Shown here: positions 1-13,299 of the stretch, one piece after another | How positions within the stretch are numbered: position 1 is the first letter of the stretch | Layout of the letters: every line of letters begins with the position of its first letter | From: Clostridium sp. CS001 | GTDB lineage: Bacteria; Bacillota; Clostridia; Clostridiales; Clostridiaceae | Direction: 5' to 3' | Assembly (NCBI RefSeq): GCF_020443565.1 | Contig: NZ_JAIZZN010000005.1 | Coordinates: forward strand, 62,001 to 126,000 | Length of the DNA: 64,000 nt | Program-made: the position numbers and the translations under genes | The notes under the pieces: generated by a model | What the model saw: only the letters and a program-made list of their open reading frames with translations | Database searches by the model: none | Told to the model about the DNA's origin: nothing

Positions 1-255
<255 letters not shown>

Positions 256-290
256 TCATGTATATAACTTATAATCAAGCTAATTAACTA

Positions 291-1157
291 TTAGGATTTA
301 ACTTTTATAAAATCAAGTTTTGTTTCTGCAATTATTATTGCTACAAAAATTATTATGCAACCTATAATCATCTTTGAATTTAAACTCTCACCAAGGAATA
401 TTATTGATGAAAGGGTACCAAAAACTGCTTCTGTAGATAAAATCATAGCAGTCTTTGTAGCATTAACATGTTTTTGAGCTATATTCTGAATGAGAAAAGC
501 TATAGTTGTACTTATAACCCCTAAATATAGTATAGCAAAAATACCTTTAGTAGTTAGCATCGCAGCATCTTTCGTGAAAAATAATGATAACATTGACAAA
601 ACAAAAGCTGTTATCATCTGCACTATTACTAGCTGCACAGGGCTATATATTTTTGTATAATACCCTATAGAAATAATATGCATAGCAAAACCTAATGCAC
701 AAACTAATGTTAATACGTCTCCAGACTTTACATTAAAAGAGCCTTCTAAGGTTAAGAAACTTATACCTACAATAGTAAGCACAGCTCCAATTATTGAATA
801 TTTATCTGGTTTTCTTTTTAACACTATCCAGTATAAAAAAGGAACCATCACTACATTTGTGGCAGTTATAAAAGCATTTTTTGAAGGAGTAGTATACTTT
901 AGACCTATGGTTTGAAAGGCAAAGGCCAAAAATAAAAAAACTCCAATTACTACTCCAGCTTTAATGGTTGGCAATTCAATTTTTTTAAACTCTCTCCAAA
1001 ATATTATAATCATTATAACACTAGATATAAAAAATCTATAGGTCATTATTTGAAATGGAGATAGTCTTGCATCAAGAGCCATCTGAGAAGCTGCAAAACC
1101 AGTTCCCCATATAATGGCCACCAGTGCTAGTGCTAGATCTGCTGTTTTGTTCTTCAT
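291..1157 (-). CDS. EamA/DMT-family transporter
   Basis: A 288-residue integral membrane protein of almost continuous hydrophobic segments, consistent with ten helices in two EamA repeats. The early WGTGFAASQMALD segment is the usual start of the first repeat. The family exports or takes up small metabolites such as amino acids, nucleosides and drugs, and the substrate cannot be read from sequence. The start is an ATG preceded by AAAGGGTGATATT. It lies 85 bases downstream of beta-galactosidase and just before the LacI-type regulator. That position suggests co-transcription, although EamA proteins are not typical sugar importers and no lactose permease is visible here. Confidence 0.85.
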   Translation of the reverse strand: MKNKTADLALALVAIIWGTGFAASQMALDARLSPFQIMTYRFFISSVIMIIIFWREFKKIELPTIKAGVVIGVFLFLAFAFQTIGLKYTTPSKNAFITATNVVMVPFLYWIVLKRKPDKYSIIGAVLTIVGISFLTLEGSFNVKSGDVLTLVCALGFAMHIISIGYYTKIYSPVQLVIVQMITAFVLSMLSLFFTKDAAMLTTKGIFAILYLGVISTTIAFLIQNIAQKHVNATKTAMILSTEAVFGTLSSIIFLGESLNSKMIIGCIIIFVAIIIAETKLDFIKVKS

Positions 1158-1242
1158 AATATCACCCTTTATATTAAATATTCGTTTGCAAAGTATGATC
1201 CAAATCTACTAAAGGATATTTTACTAATATCTATATTCAAAT

Positions 1243-4350
<3,108 letters not shown>

Positions 4351-4358
4351 TTAATTAC

Positions 4359-4387
4359 ATTTTACTAAATATATTAGTAAAAATCAA
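4359..4387 (-). promoter_or_regulatory. lacZ promoter with an embedded palindromic operator
   Basis: On the minus strand TTGATT (4387-4382) and TAAAAT (4364-4359) are 17 bases apart, a good sigma-A promoter. The interval holds a perfect 9-base inverted repeat, TTTTACTAA (4360-4368) and TTAGTAAAA (4374-4382), around ATATA. Further TTTACTAA half-sites occur near 4394 and 4426 and at the 3' side of lacZ near 1214. This arrangement fits repression by the LacI-type protein at 1-234, but the pairing of protein and site is inferred. Confidence 0.7.
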
Positions 4388-4463
4388 TGTTTCTTTACTA
4401 ATATTTTTAATAATTTTACTTAAATTTTACTAATTGTACTTTAGCTAGCATTACTTTATTAAA

Positions 4464-4510
4464 AAAAGTGCTCAAGTGATTAATTTTCTATCACTTGAGC
4501 ACTCTTTTTT
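4464..4510 (-). terminator. Intrinsic terminator after the ABC exporter genes
   Basis: A perfect stem AGTGCTCAAGTGAT/ATCACTTGAGCACT with A/T tracts on both sides lies two bases beyond the permease stop codon. It ends the tetR-ABC transcript and separates it from the lacZ promoter. Confidence 0.9.
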
Positions 4511-4512
4511 AG

Positions 4513-7500
4513 TTATTCTGCACTTTTAAGAGATTCTATCATATCAATCTTATCAAACCTACCATACATAGCTAAGTTTACAATTACTGAAAACAGTATT
4601 GTAAGTAAAACGGAATACACAAAATAAATTGGACTAATCTTCCTTAAAAACATAATTACGTCTGTTTCAGCACTGTTAATTACATAACTGTTAAGTACGA
4701 TCCCCACAAAAATTCCTGTTAGACTTCCAATAACAGTTAATATGATATTTTCTCTGTATATATATTTTGCAAGCTCATCATTATAAAATCCTAAAAGCTT
4801 TATTGTTGCAAGTTCTCTCCTTCTCTCACTAATATTTATATTTGTGAGATTGAATATTACAACAAAGGCTAAAACCCCTGCGGCCACTATTAATACTAGT
4901 ACCACTGAATTTATACTATCAACAGCCTTATTCATGTCAACATGAACATTACTCTTAAATCCTATAGAGTTTACTCCTTTAATACTTTTTAATGTAGTAG
5001 ATGTGTTATTCTTATAAGTTTCTGAAACATTTTCAATAAGTCCATAAAAACTATTGAAGATTGGATTGCTACCCGTTACCTTTTGGTAATAAGAAGGACT
5101 TATATAAATATAGTGTTGAACGTAATGTTCCGTGATACCCTCAATCTTAACTTCTAAGTCCTTATCATTTAAAGTAATTACAATTGTGTCTCCTGCCTTT
5201 TTATTAATAATCTTAGAGAGTTTCTTAGTTATAATTACACCTTCATCTCCAAGATTTAGTTCTTTATCATTCTCTTTTAAGTTTATATAGCTGCTTAAAG
5301 CTTCCTTCTTTTCAGGTACAACCACATATACATCATGACTTAGAGCATTATCCATTTTAACAGTTGCATTCTTCGAGTAGGTAAACAGTATTGATTTAAC
5401 ATTAGTGTCTTTTACTATTTGTTCTTTTATGCTATTTTTTTCAGTTTCTCGTACATTTTTAGTAAGGGTCCCTTGCATATCGTATTTATAGATATCTCTA
5501 AATTGCTTTTCTGTTGAGCCTACTATTCCTTCTTTTAATCCGAAACCTGTTACCAAGAGTCCCGTACAAGCTGCAACACCTATTACAGTCATGAAAAGTC
5601 TTTGCTTATATCTAAATATATTTCTTGCAGTAACTTTCCTTGTAAAACTTAATCTTTTCCATATAAAATTCACCCTTTCCAGCAATATTACTTTTCCTGA
5701 CTTTGGCGGCTTTGGTCTCATTAAAGAAGCCGGTTCTTCTCTTAGTTCCTCCAGTGTTGCAGCCACTGCAGCTACTGCCGTAAATAATATGGCAATTAAA
5801 GATGCTTGAAGCGCAAGACCATTATTAAATGGTGCTAAAGACCTTGGAATAGCATAAAGAGAACCATAAGCCTTCATTATAAGCGGTGGAAACAACCTAA
5901 AACCAATTGATACACCAATAAGACTACCAATGAGACTTGCAGATAATGCATATATAAGATAATGAGATACTATAGCTGCTCTAGAATATCCTAATGCCTT
6001 AAAAGTACCTATCTCTATCCTCTTTTCCTGAACCATCCTTGTCATAGTTGTAAGACTTACTAGGGCCGCTACCAAGAAAAATATCAATGGAAATAACTTT
6101 CCTATATTATTAATCCTATTGCTATCTTGTCTATAGGTTTCGTATCCTATATTTGCAGACCTTCCAAGGACATACCAATCCGGTGTTTTAATATCTTCAA
6201 GTTTATCTCTGTTTTCCTGAATTTCAGCCTCACCCTCTTTAATTTTGGTGTTTGCCTTTTCTTCCTCTGTTTTTAACGTTTCAGTATTTTTCTTAATTTC
6301 TATCTTGCCATCTTCAATTTCTTTTCTTGCTTTATCTATCTTCGCTAATCCTTCTAATCGGCCTTTGTTTAATTGAACTTCTGAATCCTCTATCTTTTCC
6401 TTACTTATTTTTAACTCTGCTCTTCCAGCAGCAATTTTAGCCTCGCCACCTTGAAGTTGCTTTTCATTATTACTTAGTTGCGACCTACCAACAGCAATAT
6501 CACTTGCGCCCTTATCAAAGCTTCCTTTTAAAGCTTCTATGTCAAAATAAGGTTGCATAGCTTCTATCTTATTATCACTTTTTAGTGCCGTATACATGCT
6601 ATCAAAATCTCTACCTTTAATATCCCTTTCATAGGTATCATTAAGAAAATTATACTCAGCAATATACATAGTATTATTTGGATCAGAATCCATTTGTTTT
6701 TTTGAATCATTTACCTTTTGAGATACTGATGATGAAATATCACTTGCAGCCTTTTGTTTTCCTAGGTTAATATCTTTTTCACTGTTATTTAACTTAATTT
6801 TGCCTTCAGCAATTCCAAGCTTACCTTTTTCTATATCCTTGTACTTAGCATTAAGTTCTGCCTCTCCTAATATTATCTTTGCTTTTCCATCTTTTATTTG
6901 TTTTTCACCATCAGCCATTTTTTCATTGAAGGTAGCTTCACTTTTTTTAAGTTCCAACATGCCCACATCTATTTTATTTGATGCATCCTTTAGTTTACTA
7001 TAGCCCTCTTCAAACTTTTCCTTTGCTTCCTTTTTAGAATCATTCAATTTAGCCTCTGCATCATTAAGCTTGTCATTTCCTTCTTTTAAAATACCAGCAT
7101 ACCGAATCTCACCCCTTGATGTTCCAAGGTCTTTAAGTGCTTTTTCTATACTTGCATTAGCTTTTTTGTAGTTTTCATTATTTATAAGACTACTTTCTGA
7201 CTCACTGCTCTTTGTTCTTACATATACTTCTGTATAAGCATCGCTTTTAAATACAGTTGGTAGTATATATATGAATCCTCTTACAGAACCATTTCCAACA
7301 GAACTAAGTTGCCTTTGCTCTGATATATACAAAGGTGACTTTGCAGTTCCAACTATTTTAAATTCAGTATTATTCAAGTTGTCTTGTATATTGCTATCGT
7401 CTCCTGATTTAAGCACTATCTTATCATTTAGCTTAAGGTTGTTTTGCAAAAGAAACTTCTCCTCTACTACCGCTTCATTATCGGTAGTTGCTTTTCTACC

Positions 7501-7866
7501 ACTAACCATCCTTACGCTATTTATAGAATTTTCTTCAGGTTGTGAATTTATATTTAGAACTAACATTTTTTTATCTTTCTCTATTACTGCATCTATTGAA
7601 TATGATCCTTCTACCTTCGTTACACCCTCTTGTTTTTCCACTACACTTATATCATCCTTAGTAAGTCCAAGTGTAGAAATTAGTTTGAAATCCATAAGGT
7701 TATTTTCACTAAAGTACGTATCTGCCGATAACTTCATATCTGGACTTGTGGCTCTAATGCCTGCATAAAATGCTACACCAATTGCTATTATTATGACAAT
7801 AGAAAGAAATCTTGATAGTGTCTCTTTTACATCGCGAGTTAAGTTTTTAAAAAATGTCTTCTTCAT
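4513..7866 (-). CDS. ABC transporter permease, FtsX/MacB-like, with a long extracellular coiled coil
   Basis: About 1117 residues. There is one N-terminal membrane helix (SIVIIIAIGVAFYAG), a large extracytoplasmic region, a block of three helices near residues 590-700 containing FKALGYSR, another segment near residue 770, and a final three-helix FtsX domain (ATIKLLGFYNDEL). Between about residues 260 and 570 lies a Lys/Glu-rich helical region with repeated units such as KIKEGEAEI and KIEDSEVQL, predicted to form a long stalk. The ATG at 7866 follows AGAGTGG and is preferred over an upstream GTG at 7875. It pairs with the ATPase two bases upstream. The substrate is unknown; such pairs export peptides or lipids or act as mechanotransmitters. 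Confidence 0.85.
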   Translation of the reverse strand: MKKTFFKNLTRDVKETLSRFLSIVIIIAIGVAFYAGIRATSPDMKLSADTYFSENNLMDFKLISTLGLTKDDISVVEKQEGVTKVEGSYSIDAVIEKDKKMLVLNINSQPEENSINSVRMVSGRKATTDNEAVVEEKFLLQNNLKLNDKIVLKSGDDSNIQDNLNNTEFKIVGTAKSPLYISEQRQLSSVGNGSVRGFIYILPTVFKSDAYTEVYVRTKSSESESSLINNENYKKANASIEKALKDLGTSRGEIRYAGILKEGNDKLNDAEAKLNDSKKEAKEKFEEGYSKLKDASNKIDVGMLELKKSEATFNEKMADGEKQIKDGKAKIILGEAELNAKYKDIEKGKLGIAEGKIKLNNSEKDINLGKQKAASDISSSVSQKVNDSKKQMDSDPNNTMYIAEYNFLNDTYERDIKGRDFDSMYTALKSDNKIEAMQPYFDIEALKGSFDKGASDIAVGRSQLSNNEKQLQGGEAKIAAGRAELKISKEKIEDSEVQLNKGRLEGLAKIDKARKEIEDGKIEIKKNTETLKTEEEKANTKIKEGEAEIQENRDKLEDIKTPDWYVLGRSANIGYETYRQDSNRINNIGKLFPLIFFLVAALVSLTTMTRMVQEKRIEIGTFKALGYSRAAIVSHYLIYALSASLIGSLIGVSIGFRLFPPLIMKAYGSLYAIPRSLAPFNNGLALQASLIAILFTAVAAVAATLEELREEPASLMRPKPPKSGKVILLERVNFIWKRLSFTRKVTARNIFRYKQRLFMTVIGVAACTGLLVTGFGLKEGIVGSTEKQFRDIYKYDMQGTLTKNVRETEKNSIKEQIVKDTNVKSILFTYSKNATVKMDNALSHDVYVVVPEKKEALSSYINLKENDKELNLGDEGVIITKKLSKIINKKAGDTIVITLNDKDLEVKIEGITEHYVQHYIYISPSYYQKVTGSNPIFNSFYGLIENVSETYKNNTSTTLKSIKGVNSIGFKSNVHVDMNKAVDSINSVVLVLIVAAGVLAFVVIFNLTNINISERRRELATIKLLGFYNDELAKYIYRENIILTVIGSLTGIFVGIVLNSYVINSAETDVIMFLRKISPIYFVYSVLLTILFSVIVNLAMYGRFDKIDMIESLKSAE

Positions 7867-7868
7867 GA

Positions 7869-8573
7869 TTACCACTCTATACTTTCAATTGACACTGGAT
7901 TTGCGTTCTTCTCTATGCTTTTAATCTTACCACTTTTTACTCTTATTATCTTGTCTGCAATTGGTGCTAAGGCAGAGTTGTGAGTTATAATTATAACCGT
8001 CATATTATACATTTTCTGTGTATCAGCTAAGAGCTTTAGTATTGCTTTACCAGTATTATAGTCAAGGGCTCCTGTTGGCTCATCACAAAGTAGTAATTTA
8101 GGATTTTTTGCAATAGCTCTTGCTATAGATACTCTTTGTTGTTCTCCTCCTGAGAGTTGAGAGGGAAAGTTTTGAAGCCTTTCTCCTAGTCCTACATTTT
8201 TAAGCACCTCTACTGGGTCCATTGGGTTTTTGCATATCTCAACTGCAAGCTCCACATTTTCAACTGCATTTAAATTTTGAATTAGATTATAAAATTGAAA
8301 TACAAAGCCTATGTCTTCTCGTCTGTATTTGGTTAGCATCTTTTTATTATACTTACTAATTTCATTACCATCCACATAAATGCTTCCCTCTGTTACCTCA
8401 TCCATACCTCCTAAAAGGTTAAGTATTGTAGACTTGCCTGCACCACTTGCACCAAGAACAATAACAAACTCTCCCTTATCTATAGAAAAGGAAACATCAT
8501 CCACTGCTTTAATAACAACTTCCCCCATATCATAACTTTTCTTCACATTTTTAAGTTCAATAAAACTTTCCAT
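7869..8573 (-). CDS. ABC transporter ATP-binding protein (LolD/MacB type)
   Basis: About 234 residues with all nucleotide-binding motifs: Walker [10 protein letters not shown]-loop FVFQFYNL, signature [15 protein letters not shown], Walker [13 protein letters not shown] and switch histidine ITHN. The MKxGEFV-like and EPTGALD features are typical of the LolD/MacB group that partners FtsX-type permeases. The ATG at 8573 (MESFIEL) is chosen because GGAGTG lies a good distance upstream, whereas the earlier ATG at 8591 would lie across that site. The stop codon is two bases before the permease start, so the two genes are translationally linked. Confidence 0.92.
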   Translation of the reverse strand: MESFIELKNVKKSYDMGEVVIKAVDDVSFSIDKGEFVIVLGASGAGKSTILNLLGGMDEVTEGSIYVDGNEISKYNKKMLTKYRREDIGFVFQFYNLIQNLNAVENVELAVEICKNPMDPVEVLKNVGLGERLQNFPSQLSGGEQQRVSIARAIAKNPKLLLCDEPTGALDYNTGKAILKLLADTQKMYNMTVIIITHNSALAPIADKIIRVKSGKIKSIEKNANPVSIESIEW

Positions 8574-8690
8574 TCTATGCACTCCTTCCATCTATTTATA
8601 TATCTTCCACTTCTCTTTTTTTATATCATGAACTGCCATTCTCTTTTATTTGAAAAAAATATTAGTTTTTCTTTATATAATAAAATCACA

Positions 8691-9293
8691 CTACAGATTC
8701 TCACATTCTAACTTATTTTTAATATCAGTATAAAGGATATCAATTATATTTAGTATATATCTCCTAACTTCTGATCCATCATCGTGCCTTTCAAGTATTA
8801 TTGAAATACTCTCAACAAGGCTATGTGAAATAAGATATATAACAAGATCATCCTTAAGCTTTTTACCTTCCACAGACAATTCATATTTCATTTTTTCAGT
8901 AACAATTCTAGTTACAAAGTTAGTAAAGTTATTCTTACAATTTTCATACTTAGACCCATCACTTTTATTAAGTAATATAGCAATTTCTGTACTGCTTTCA
9001 TTGAATATCTCCATTATTTCTTCCATGAGCTGATAAAATATATGTTCTGCTTTATCATTGAGCTCAACCTTATCAAACTGGTTAATGTAATCTATTAGCC
9101 TGTAATATACTATTCCTATGAGGTTTTCATATAAATCTTCTTTAGAATTAAAATATTTATATATATTCCCCACAGATGTATTTGAGTTTTTAGCTATACT
9201 TCTTATAGAAGTTCCCTTATATCCAAATTGCCTAAATTCCTTTAATGCTTCTTTCACTATTTTATTTCTAACTTCATCCTTTAAATATTGCAT
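8691..9293 (-). CDS. TetR/AcrR-family transcriptional regulator
   Basis: A 200-residue protein with an N-terminal TetR DNA-binding domain (FRQFGYKGTSIRSIAKNSNT, then GNIYKYFNSKEDLY) and a helical C-terminal ligand domain rich in Ile and Leu. It is transcribed just ahead of the ABC exporter, with about 100 bases between, so it most likely controls itself and the exporter in response to a compound the pump handles or to envelope stress. The ATG follows an AGGTTTTCTA region with GGAGG-like bases. The ligand is unknown. Confidence 0.9.
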   Translation of the reverse strand: MQYLKDEVRNKIVKEALKEFRQFGYKGTSIRSIAKNSNTSVGNIYKYFNSKEDLYENLIGIVYYRLIDYINQFDKVELNDKAEHIFYQLMEEIMEIFNESSTEIAILLNKSDGSKYENCKNNFTNFVTRIVTEKMKYELSVEGKKLKDDLVIYLISHSLVESISIILERHDDGSEVRRYILNIIDILYTDIKNKLECENL

Positions 9294-9319
9294 TAGAAAA
9301 CCTCCGTTCTCTTTTAAAG

Positions 9320-9346
9320 TTTATACTAGTTTAAAATTATTGTCAA
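9320..9346 (-). promoter_or_regulatory. Candidate promoter of the tetR-ABC operon
   Basis: TTGACA (9346-9341) is a perfect -35. A TATAAA (9325-9320) lies 15 bases downstream, a short spacer, and a shifted TAAACT gives 17. The ACTAGT palindrome in the spacer could be part of an autoregulatory site. Confidence 0.5.
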
Positions 9347-9356
9347 TAAATAAATC

Positions 9357-9392
9357 AAAAAATAAAAATGGCTATATTAGTTTATAGCCACT
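9357..9392 (-). terminator. Intrinsic terminator of prfB
   Basis: The minus strand reads TGGCTATA, a 6-base loop, TATAGCCA, then a T-rich run, starting a few bases after the prfB stop codon. Confidence 0.85.
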
Positions 9393-9397
9393 TTGCC

Positions 9398-10505
9398 TTA
9401 CTTGTTGCTTTGTCTTAAATACTCCTCAATAAAGATATCAATATCCCCATCCATAACAGCATCTACATTTCCCATTTCTGTATTGGTCCTATGATCCTTA
9501 ACCAAATTATAGGGATGAAATACATAGGATCTAATTTGACTTCCCCAACCATTATCCTTTAAATCTCCAGTTAAGTCTTCTATCTTATCTTTTTTAGCTC
9601 TTTCCTTTAAATCTAAAAGTTTTGCCATGAGCATTTTCATTGCAGTTTCTTTGTTACTATGCTGACTTCTTTCATTTTGACACTGAACTACTATGTTTGT
9701 AGGTATATGTGTAATCCTTACAGCTGAATCGGTTTTATTTACGTGCTGTCCTCCTGCTCCCCCAGATCTATATGTGTCTATCCTAAGATCATCAGATTTT
9801 ATATCAATATCTTGACTTTCAGTAAGCTCTGGAAGCACCTCACAAGAAGCAAATGAGGTTTGCCTTTTTCCGTTTGCATTATAAGGTGAAATTCTTACAA
9901 GCCTATGCACTCCCTTTTCAGCCTTTAAATATCCATAGGCATATTCACCAGTTATTTTTAATGTAACTGCTTTAATCCCTGCCTCATCAGCTGGTTGATA
10001 ATCTAAAACTTCAACTTTATATCCCTTCTTTTCGCACCAACGTGCGTACATTCTATAAAGCATTTCTGTCCAATCCTGAGCGTCATTACCACCTGCACCA
10101 GTATGAAGAGTTAAAATAGCATTGTTTTTATCATACTCTCCTGCTAATAAAATCTCTATCCTAAATACATCTGTGTCATGGGCTAATTCTTTTAATTCAC
10201 TTTTTATTTCTGACATTGATCCGTCATCGTCTTCTTCCTGACTTAGTTCTATAAGCACATCTAAATCCTCTATCCTGCTAATAACTAAATTAAACCTATC
10301 AAGTCTATCTTTAATACCCTTAGCTTGTTGTGCAATTCCTTGGGCTATAACTATATCATTCCAAAATGTTGTCTCCTGCATTTTAAATTCTAGCTCTCTT
10401 AACTCTTTTTCCATAGTTGCTATGTCAAAGGGACACCCGAACTTCTTCTATGTTATTTTTTAATACATTTAATTCACTGATTATTTCTTCTATTTGTATT
10501 ATCAA
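9398..10505 (-). CDS. prfB: Peptide chain release factor 2 with programmed +1 frameshift
   Basis: RF2 terminates translation at UGA and UAA. The gene is in two frames, join(9398..10426, 10428..10505) on the complement. A TTG start at 10505, after GAGAGGTG, opens a 26-codon frame ending CTT TGA at 10430-10425. Skipping one T continues as GAC ATA GCA ACT ATG and then 338 more codons, giving about 368 residues, normal for RF2. CGGGTG just upstream acts as the internal Shine-Dalgarno. The GGQ motif is intact (GGAGGQHVNKTDSAVRITH). The stop-recognition tripeptide reads SPY in RISPYNANGK rather than the usual SPF. It lies downstream of secA, as in many Firmicutes. Confidence 0.95.
10423..10440 (-). 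promoter_or_regulatory. prfB autoregulatory +1 frameshift site
   Basis: The minus strand reads CGG GTG TCC CTT TGA C: an SD-like CGGGTG, a 3-base spacer, the slippery CTT codon and an in-frame TGA followed by C. This is the family arrangement by which low RF2 favours frameshifting and so more RF2. Confidence 0.93.
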
Positions 10506-10530
10506 TTGCTACACCTCTCTCATCATATTT

Positions 10531-10568
10531 AAAAAGAGGCAAGCAAGAATTAATTGCCTACCCCTTTT
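10531..10568 (-). terminator. Probable terminator between secA and prfB
   Basis: The minus strand forms GGTAGGCAA...TTGCCTC followed by TTTTTAAA. The stem is imperfect. It lies between the secA stop and the prfB ribosome site. Confidence 0.6.
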
Positions 10569-10596
10569 ATAGCTTACAAGTTTAAATTATAAACTA

Positions 10597-13101
10597 TTAT
10601 TGTCCCCTGCCGCAGCAGTTTTTATATTTTTTCCCTGAACCACAAGAACAATCATCATTTCTTCCTGGTTTAGATTCTTTTTTAGTTGGCTCATTTTTTA
10701 TAGAATCATCATGATTTGTTGATGTAATTTTTGCAACCATTTCCCTTTCAGGTGCTCTTTCTATTTGTACATGGAATAGGTATTTAACAGTTTCTATTTT
10801 GATATTTTCAATCATTTCAGCAAACATATCACTACCTTCCATTTGGTAAGCTTGTGAAGGATCTTGTTGCTTATATGCTCTAAGTCCAATACCTTGCTTT
10901 AAATGTTCCATATCATCAATATGATCCATCCATTTACTATCTACTACTCTTAAAAGAATAACTCTTTCAACTTCTCTTACTTGTTCCTCACCAAAGTGTT
11001 CTTCCTTTTGAGCATAGATTTTTTGTGCTACATCTAAAAGAGTAGCTTTAATCTCCTCATTAGATGCTTTAGATAATTCTTCTATTGAAAGAATACCTTT
11101 TGGAAGGAATATATCTTCGAGATAATTAATTAACTTTATTAACTCTTCGTCAAAAGTTTCCTCAACTCCGGTAATATGAGATGCAACTGAAGTATAAATA
11201 ACATCTTTTATCATTTCTTCAATTTGACCTTTTATATTTTCGCCTTGAAGAACTTGTGTCCTTTGTCTATAAATTATTTCTCTCTGCTGATTCATTACAT
11301 CATCATATTGAACAACATTCTTTCTTATATCAAAGTTATTTCCTTCAACCTTCTTTTGAGCACTTTCGATTGCGCCACTTACCATTTTACTTTCTATAGC
11401 ATCTTCATCAGTTAATCCTAACTTTTCTACAACGCCTTGAAGCCTTTCAGATCCAAATATCCTCATTAAATCATCTTCTAGTGATATGTAAAATCTTGAA
11501 CTTCCCAAATCACCTTGACGACCAGCACGACCTCTAAGTTGATTATCAATACGTCTAGATTCATGCCTTTCAGTTCCAATTATCTTAAGTCCTCCAGCTT
11601 CAATAACACCTTCTTCAAGCTTAATATCCGTACCACGGCCCGCCATATTAGTTGCTATAGTAACCATACCAAGTGCTCCTGCATGAGATATTATATCTGC
11701 TTCTTTTTCATGATATTTAGCATTAAGTACTTGATGAGGAACCCCGCGTCTTTTAAGCATTTCAGATAATAGTTCTGACTTTTCTATACTTACTGTACCT
11801 ACTAGTACAGGCTGTTTATTCTTATGCGTTTCAACTATTTCATCTATTATAGCTTTATATTTTCCCTTAACAGTTTTATAAATTAGGTCTGGATTATCAA
11901 GTCTTGCTAGTGGCTTATTTGTAGGAATCACTAATACATCCAGTCCATATATTTCTCTAAATTCATTTTCTTCAGTAAGTGCAGTACCTGTCATTCCTGA
12001 TAACTTTTTATACATTCTAAAGTAGTTTTGGAAGGTAATCGTTGCAAGAGTCTTTGACTCTTTTTCGATTTTAACCCCTTCTTTCGCTTCAATAGCTTGA
12101 TGAAGTCCGTCACTGTATCTTCTACCTTCCATAAGTCTTCCAGTAAATTCGTCTACAATAATAACTTCTCCTTCTTTTACCATATAATCTTTATCTTTTC
12201 TCATCATATAGTTTGCTTTCAAAGCTTGCACTACATGGTGCTGTACACTCATATTTGTTGCATCAGCATAATTTTCTAAGTGGAAATACTTTTCTGCCTT
12301 GTCTATCCCTGCATCAGATAATATAACAGAACTAGCTTTTTCATCTATAGTGTAATCATCCTCTTTTACTAGTCCCTTTACAAAGTAATCTGCTACCTTA
12401 TAAAAATCTGTGGATTTTTCTCCTTCTCCAGATATTATAAGCGGTGTTCTAGCTTCATCTATTAATATAGAGTCAACCTCATCCACAACTACAAAGTTTA
12501 ACTTCCTTTGAACTCTTTCCTCTTTATATACAACCATGTTATCTCTTAAATAATCAAAACCAAATTCATTATTTGTTCCATAGGTTATATCTGAATTGTA
12601 GGCTGCCTGCCTTTGAGTTTGATCTAAATCATGAATAATTACACCTACAGAAAGTCCTAAGAACTCATGTATTCTACCCATCTCATCTCTATCTCTTTTG
12701 GCAAGATAATCATTAACTGTAATTATGTGAACTCCCTCGCCTGTTAATGCATTTAAATATGATGGAAGTGTCGCTACTAACGTTTTTCCTTCACCAGTTT
12801 TCATTTCTGTTATTCTTCCTTGGTGTAGGATTATACCCCCAATTAGTTGCACTCTAAAATGCTTCATGTGAAGAACTCTCCATGAAGCTTCTCTAACTAC
12901 TGCAAAGGCTTCAGGTAATATGTCATCTAAAGTCTCTCCGTTTTTCAACCTAATTTTAAATTCTTCTGTCATTGCTTTAAGTTCGTCATCACTTAGGCTA
13001 GTCATCTTTTCATCTAGGGCCTCTATTTTATCTACAGTTGATATTATTCTTTTTATCTCTCTATCACTATAACTACCAAATAACTTTTCAAAAAGTTTCA
13101 T
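10597..13101 (-). CDS. secA: Preprotein translocase ATPase SecA
   Basis: About 834 residues. SecA is the cytoplasmic motor that drives unfolded preproteins through SecYEG. Seen in order: nucleotide-binding fold with the MKTGEGKT Walker [12 protein letters not shown] Walker B, preprotein cross-linking domain, second fold with [20 protein letters not shown], helical scaffold and wing, and a C-terminal zinc-binding [13 protein letters not shown] tail that binds SecB or ribosomes. The ATG at 13101 (MKLFEKLFG) is preferred because GTGAGG lies nine bases upstream; an ATG 15 bases earlier has no such site. It sits between hpf and prfB. Confidence 0.97.
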   Translation of the reverse strand: MKLFEKLFGSYSDREIKRIISTVDKIEALDEKMTSLSDDELKAMTEEFKIRLKNGETLDDILPEAFAVVREASWRVLHMKHFRVQLIGGIILHQGRITEMKTGEGKTLVATLPSYLNALTGEGVHIITVNDYLAKRDRDEMGRIHEFLGLSVGVIIHDLDQTQRQAAYNSDITYGTNNEFGFDYLRDNMVVYKEERVQRKLNFVVVDEVDSILIDEARTPLIISGEGEKSTDFYKVADYFVKGLVKEDDYTIDEKASSVILSDAGIDKAEKYFHLENYADATNMSVQHHVVQALKANYMMRKDKDYMVKEGEVIIVDEFTGRLMEGRRYSDGLHQAIEAKEGVKIEKESKTLATITFQNYFRMYKKLSGMTGTALTEENEFREIYGLDVLVIPTNKPLARLDNPDLIYKTVKGKYKAIIDEIVETHKNKQPVLVGTVSIEKSELLSEMLKRRGVPHQVLNAKYHEKEADIISHAGALGMVTIATNMAGRGTDIKLEEGVIEAGGLKIIGTERHESRRIDNQLRGRAGRQGDLGSSRFYISLEDDLMRIFGSERLQGVVEKLGLTDEDAIESKMVSGAIESAQKKVEGNNFDIRKNVVQYDDVMNQQREIIYRQRTQVLQGENIKGQIEEMIKDVIYTSVASHITGVEETFDEELIKLINYLEDIFLPKGILSIEELSKASNEEIKATLLDVAQKIYAQKEEHFGEEQVREVERVILLRVVDSKWMDHIDDMEHLKQGIGLRAYKQQDPSQAYQMEGSDMFAEMIENIKIETVKYLFHVQIERAPEREMVAKITSTNHDDSIKNEPTKKESKPGRNDDCSCGSGKKYKNCCGRGQ

Positions 13102-13247
13102 ACTTTTCATCCTCACAATTCATATTAATACGTCCTAATTATGTCCTTTTAAATTATACCACTTAACTTCTTGCTATTCAACTAGTATGGTTTTATAAAA
13201 TCTGTAAATTATTTATGAATAATTTTCTATTCTGCTTTTTAAAAGCT

Positions 13248-13290
13248 AAAAAGGATTAAAATAAGCCTAAACTTACTTTAATCCTTTAAG
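13248..13290 (-). terminator. Intrinsic terminator of hpf
   Basis: An 11-base stem AAAGGATTAAA/TTTAATCCTTT with a long loop and a T run on the minus strand, shortly after the hpf stop codon. Confidence 0.75.
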
Positions 13291-13299
13291 TTTTATATC

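Noticed and set aside
5591-7768. Three plus-strand frames (72, 67 and 165 codons) inside the ABC permease
   Set aside because: Shadows of the permease frame with unnatural Ser/Phe-rich composition.
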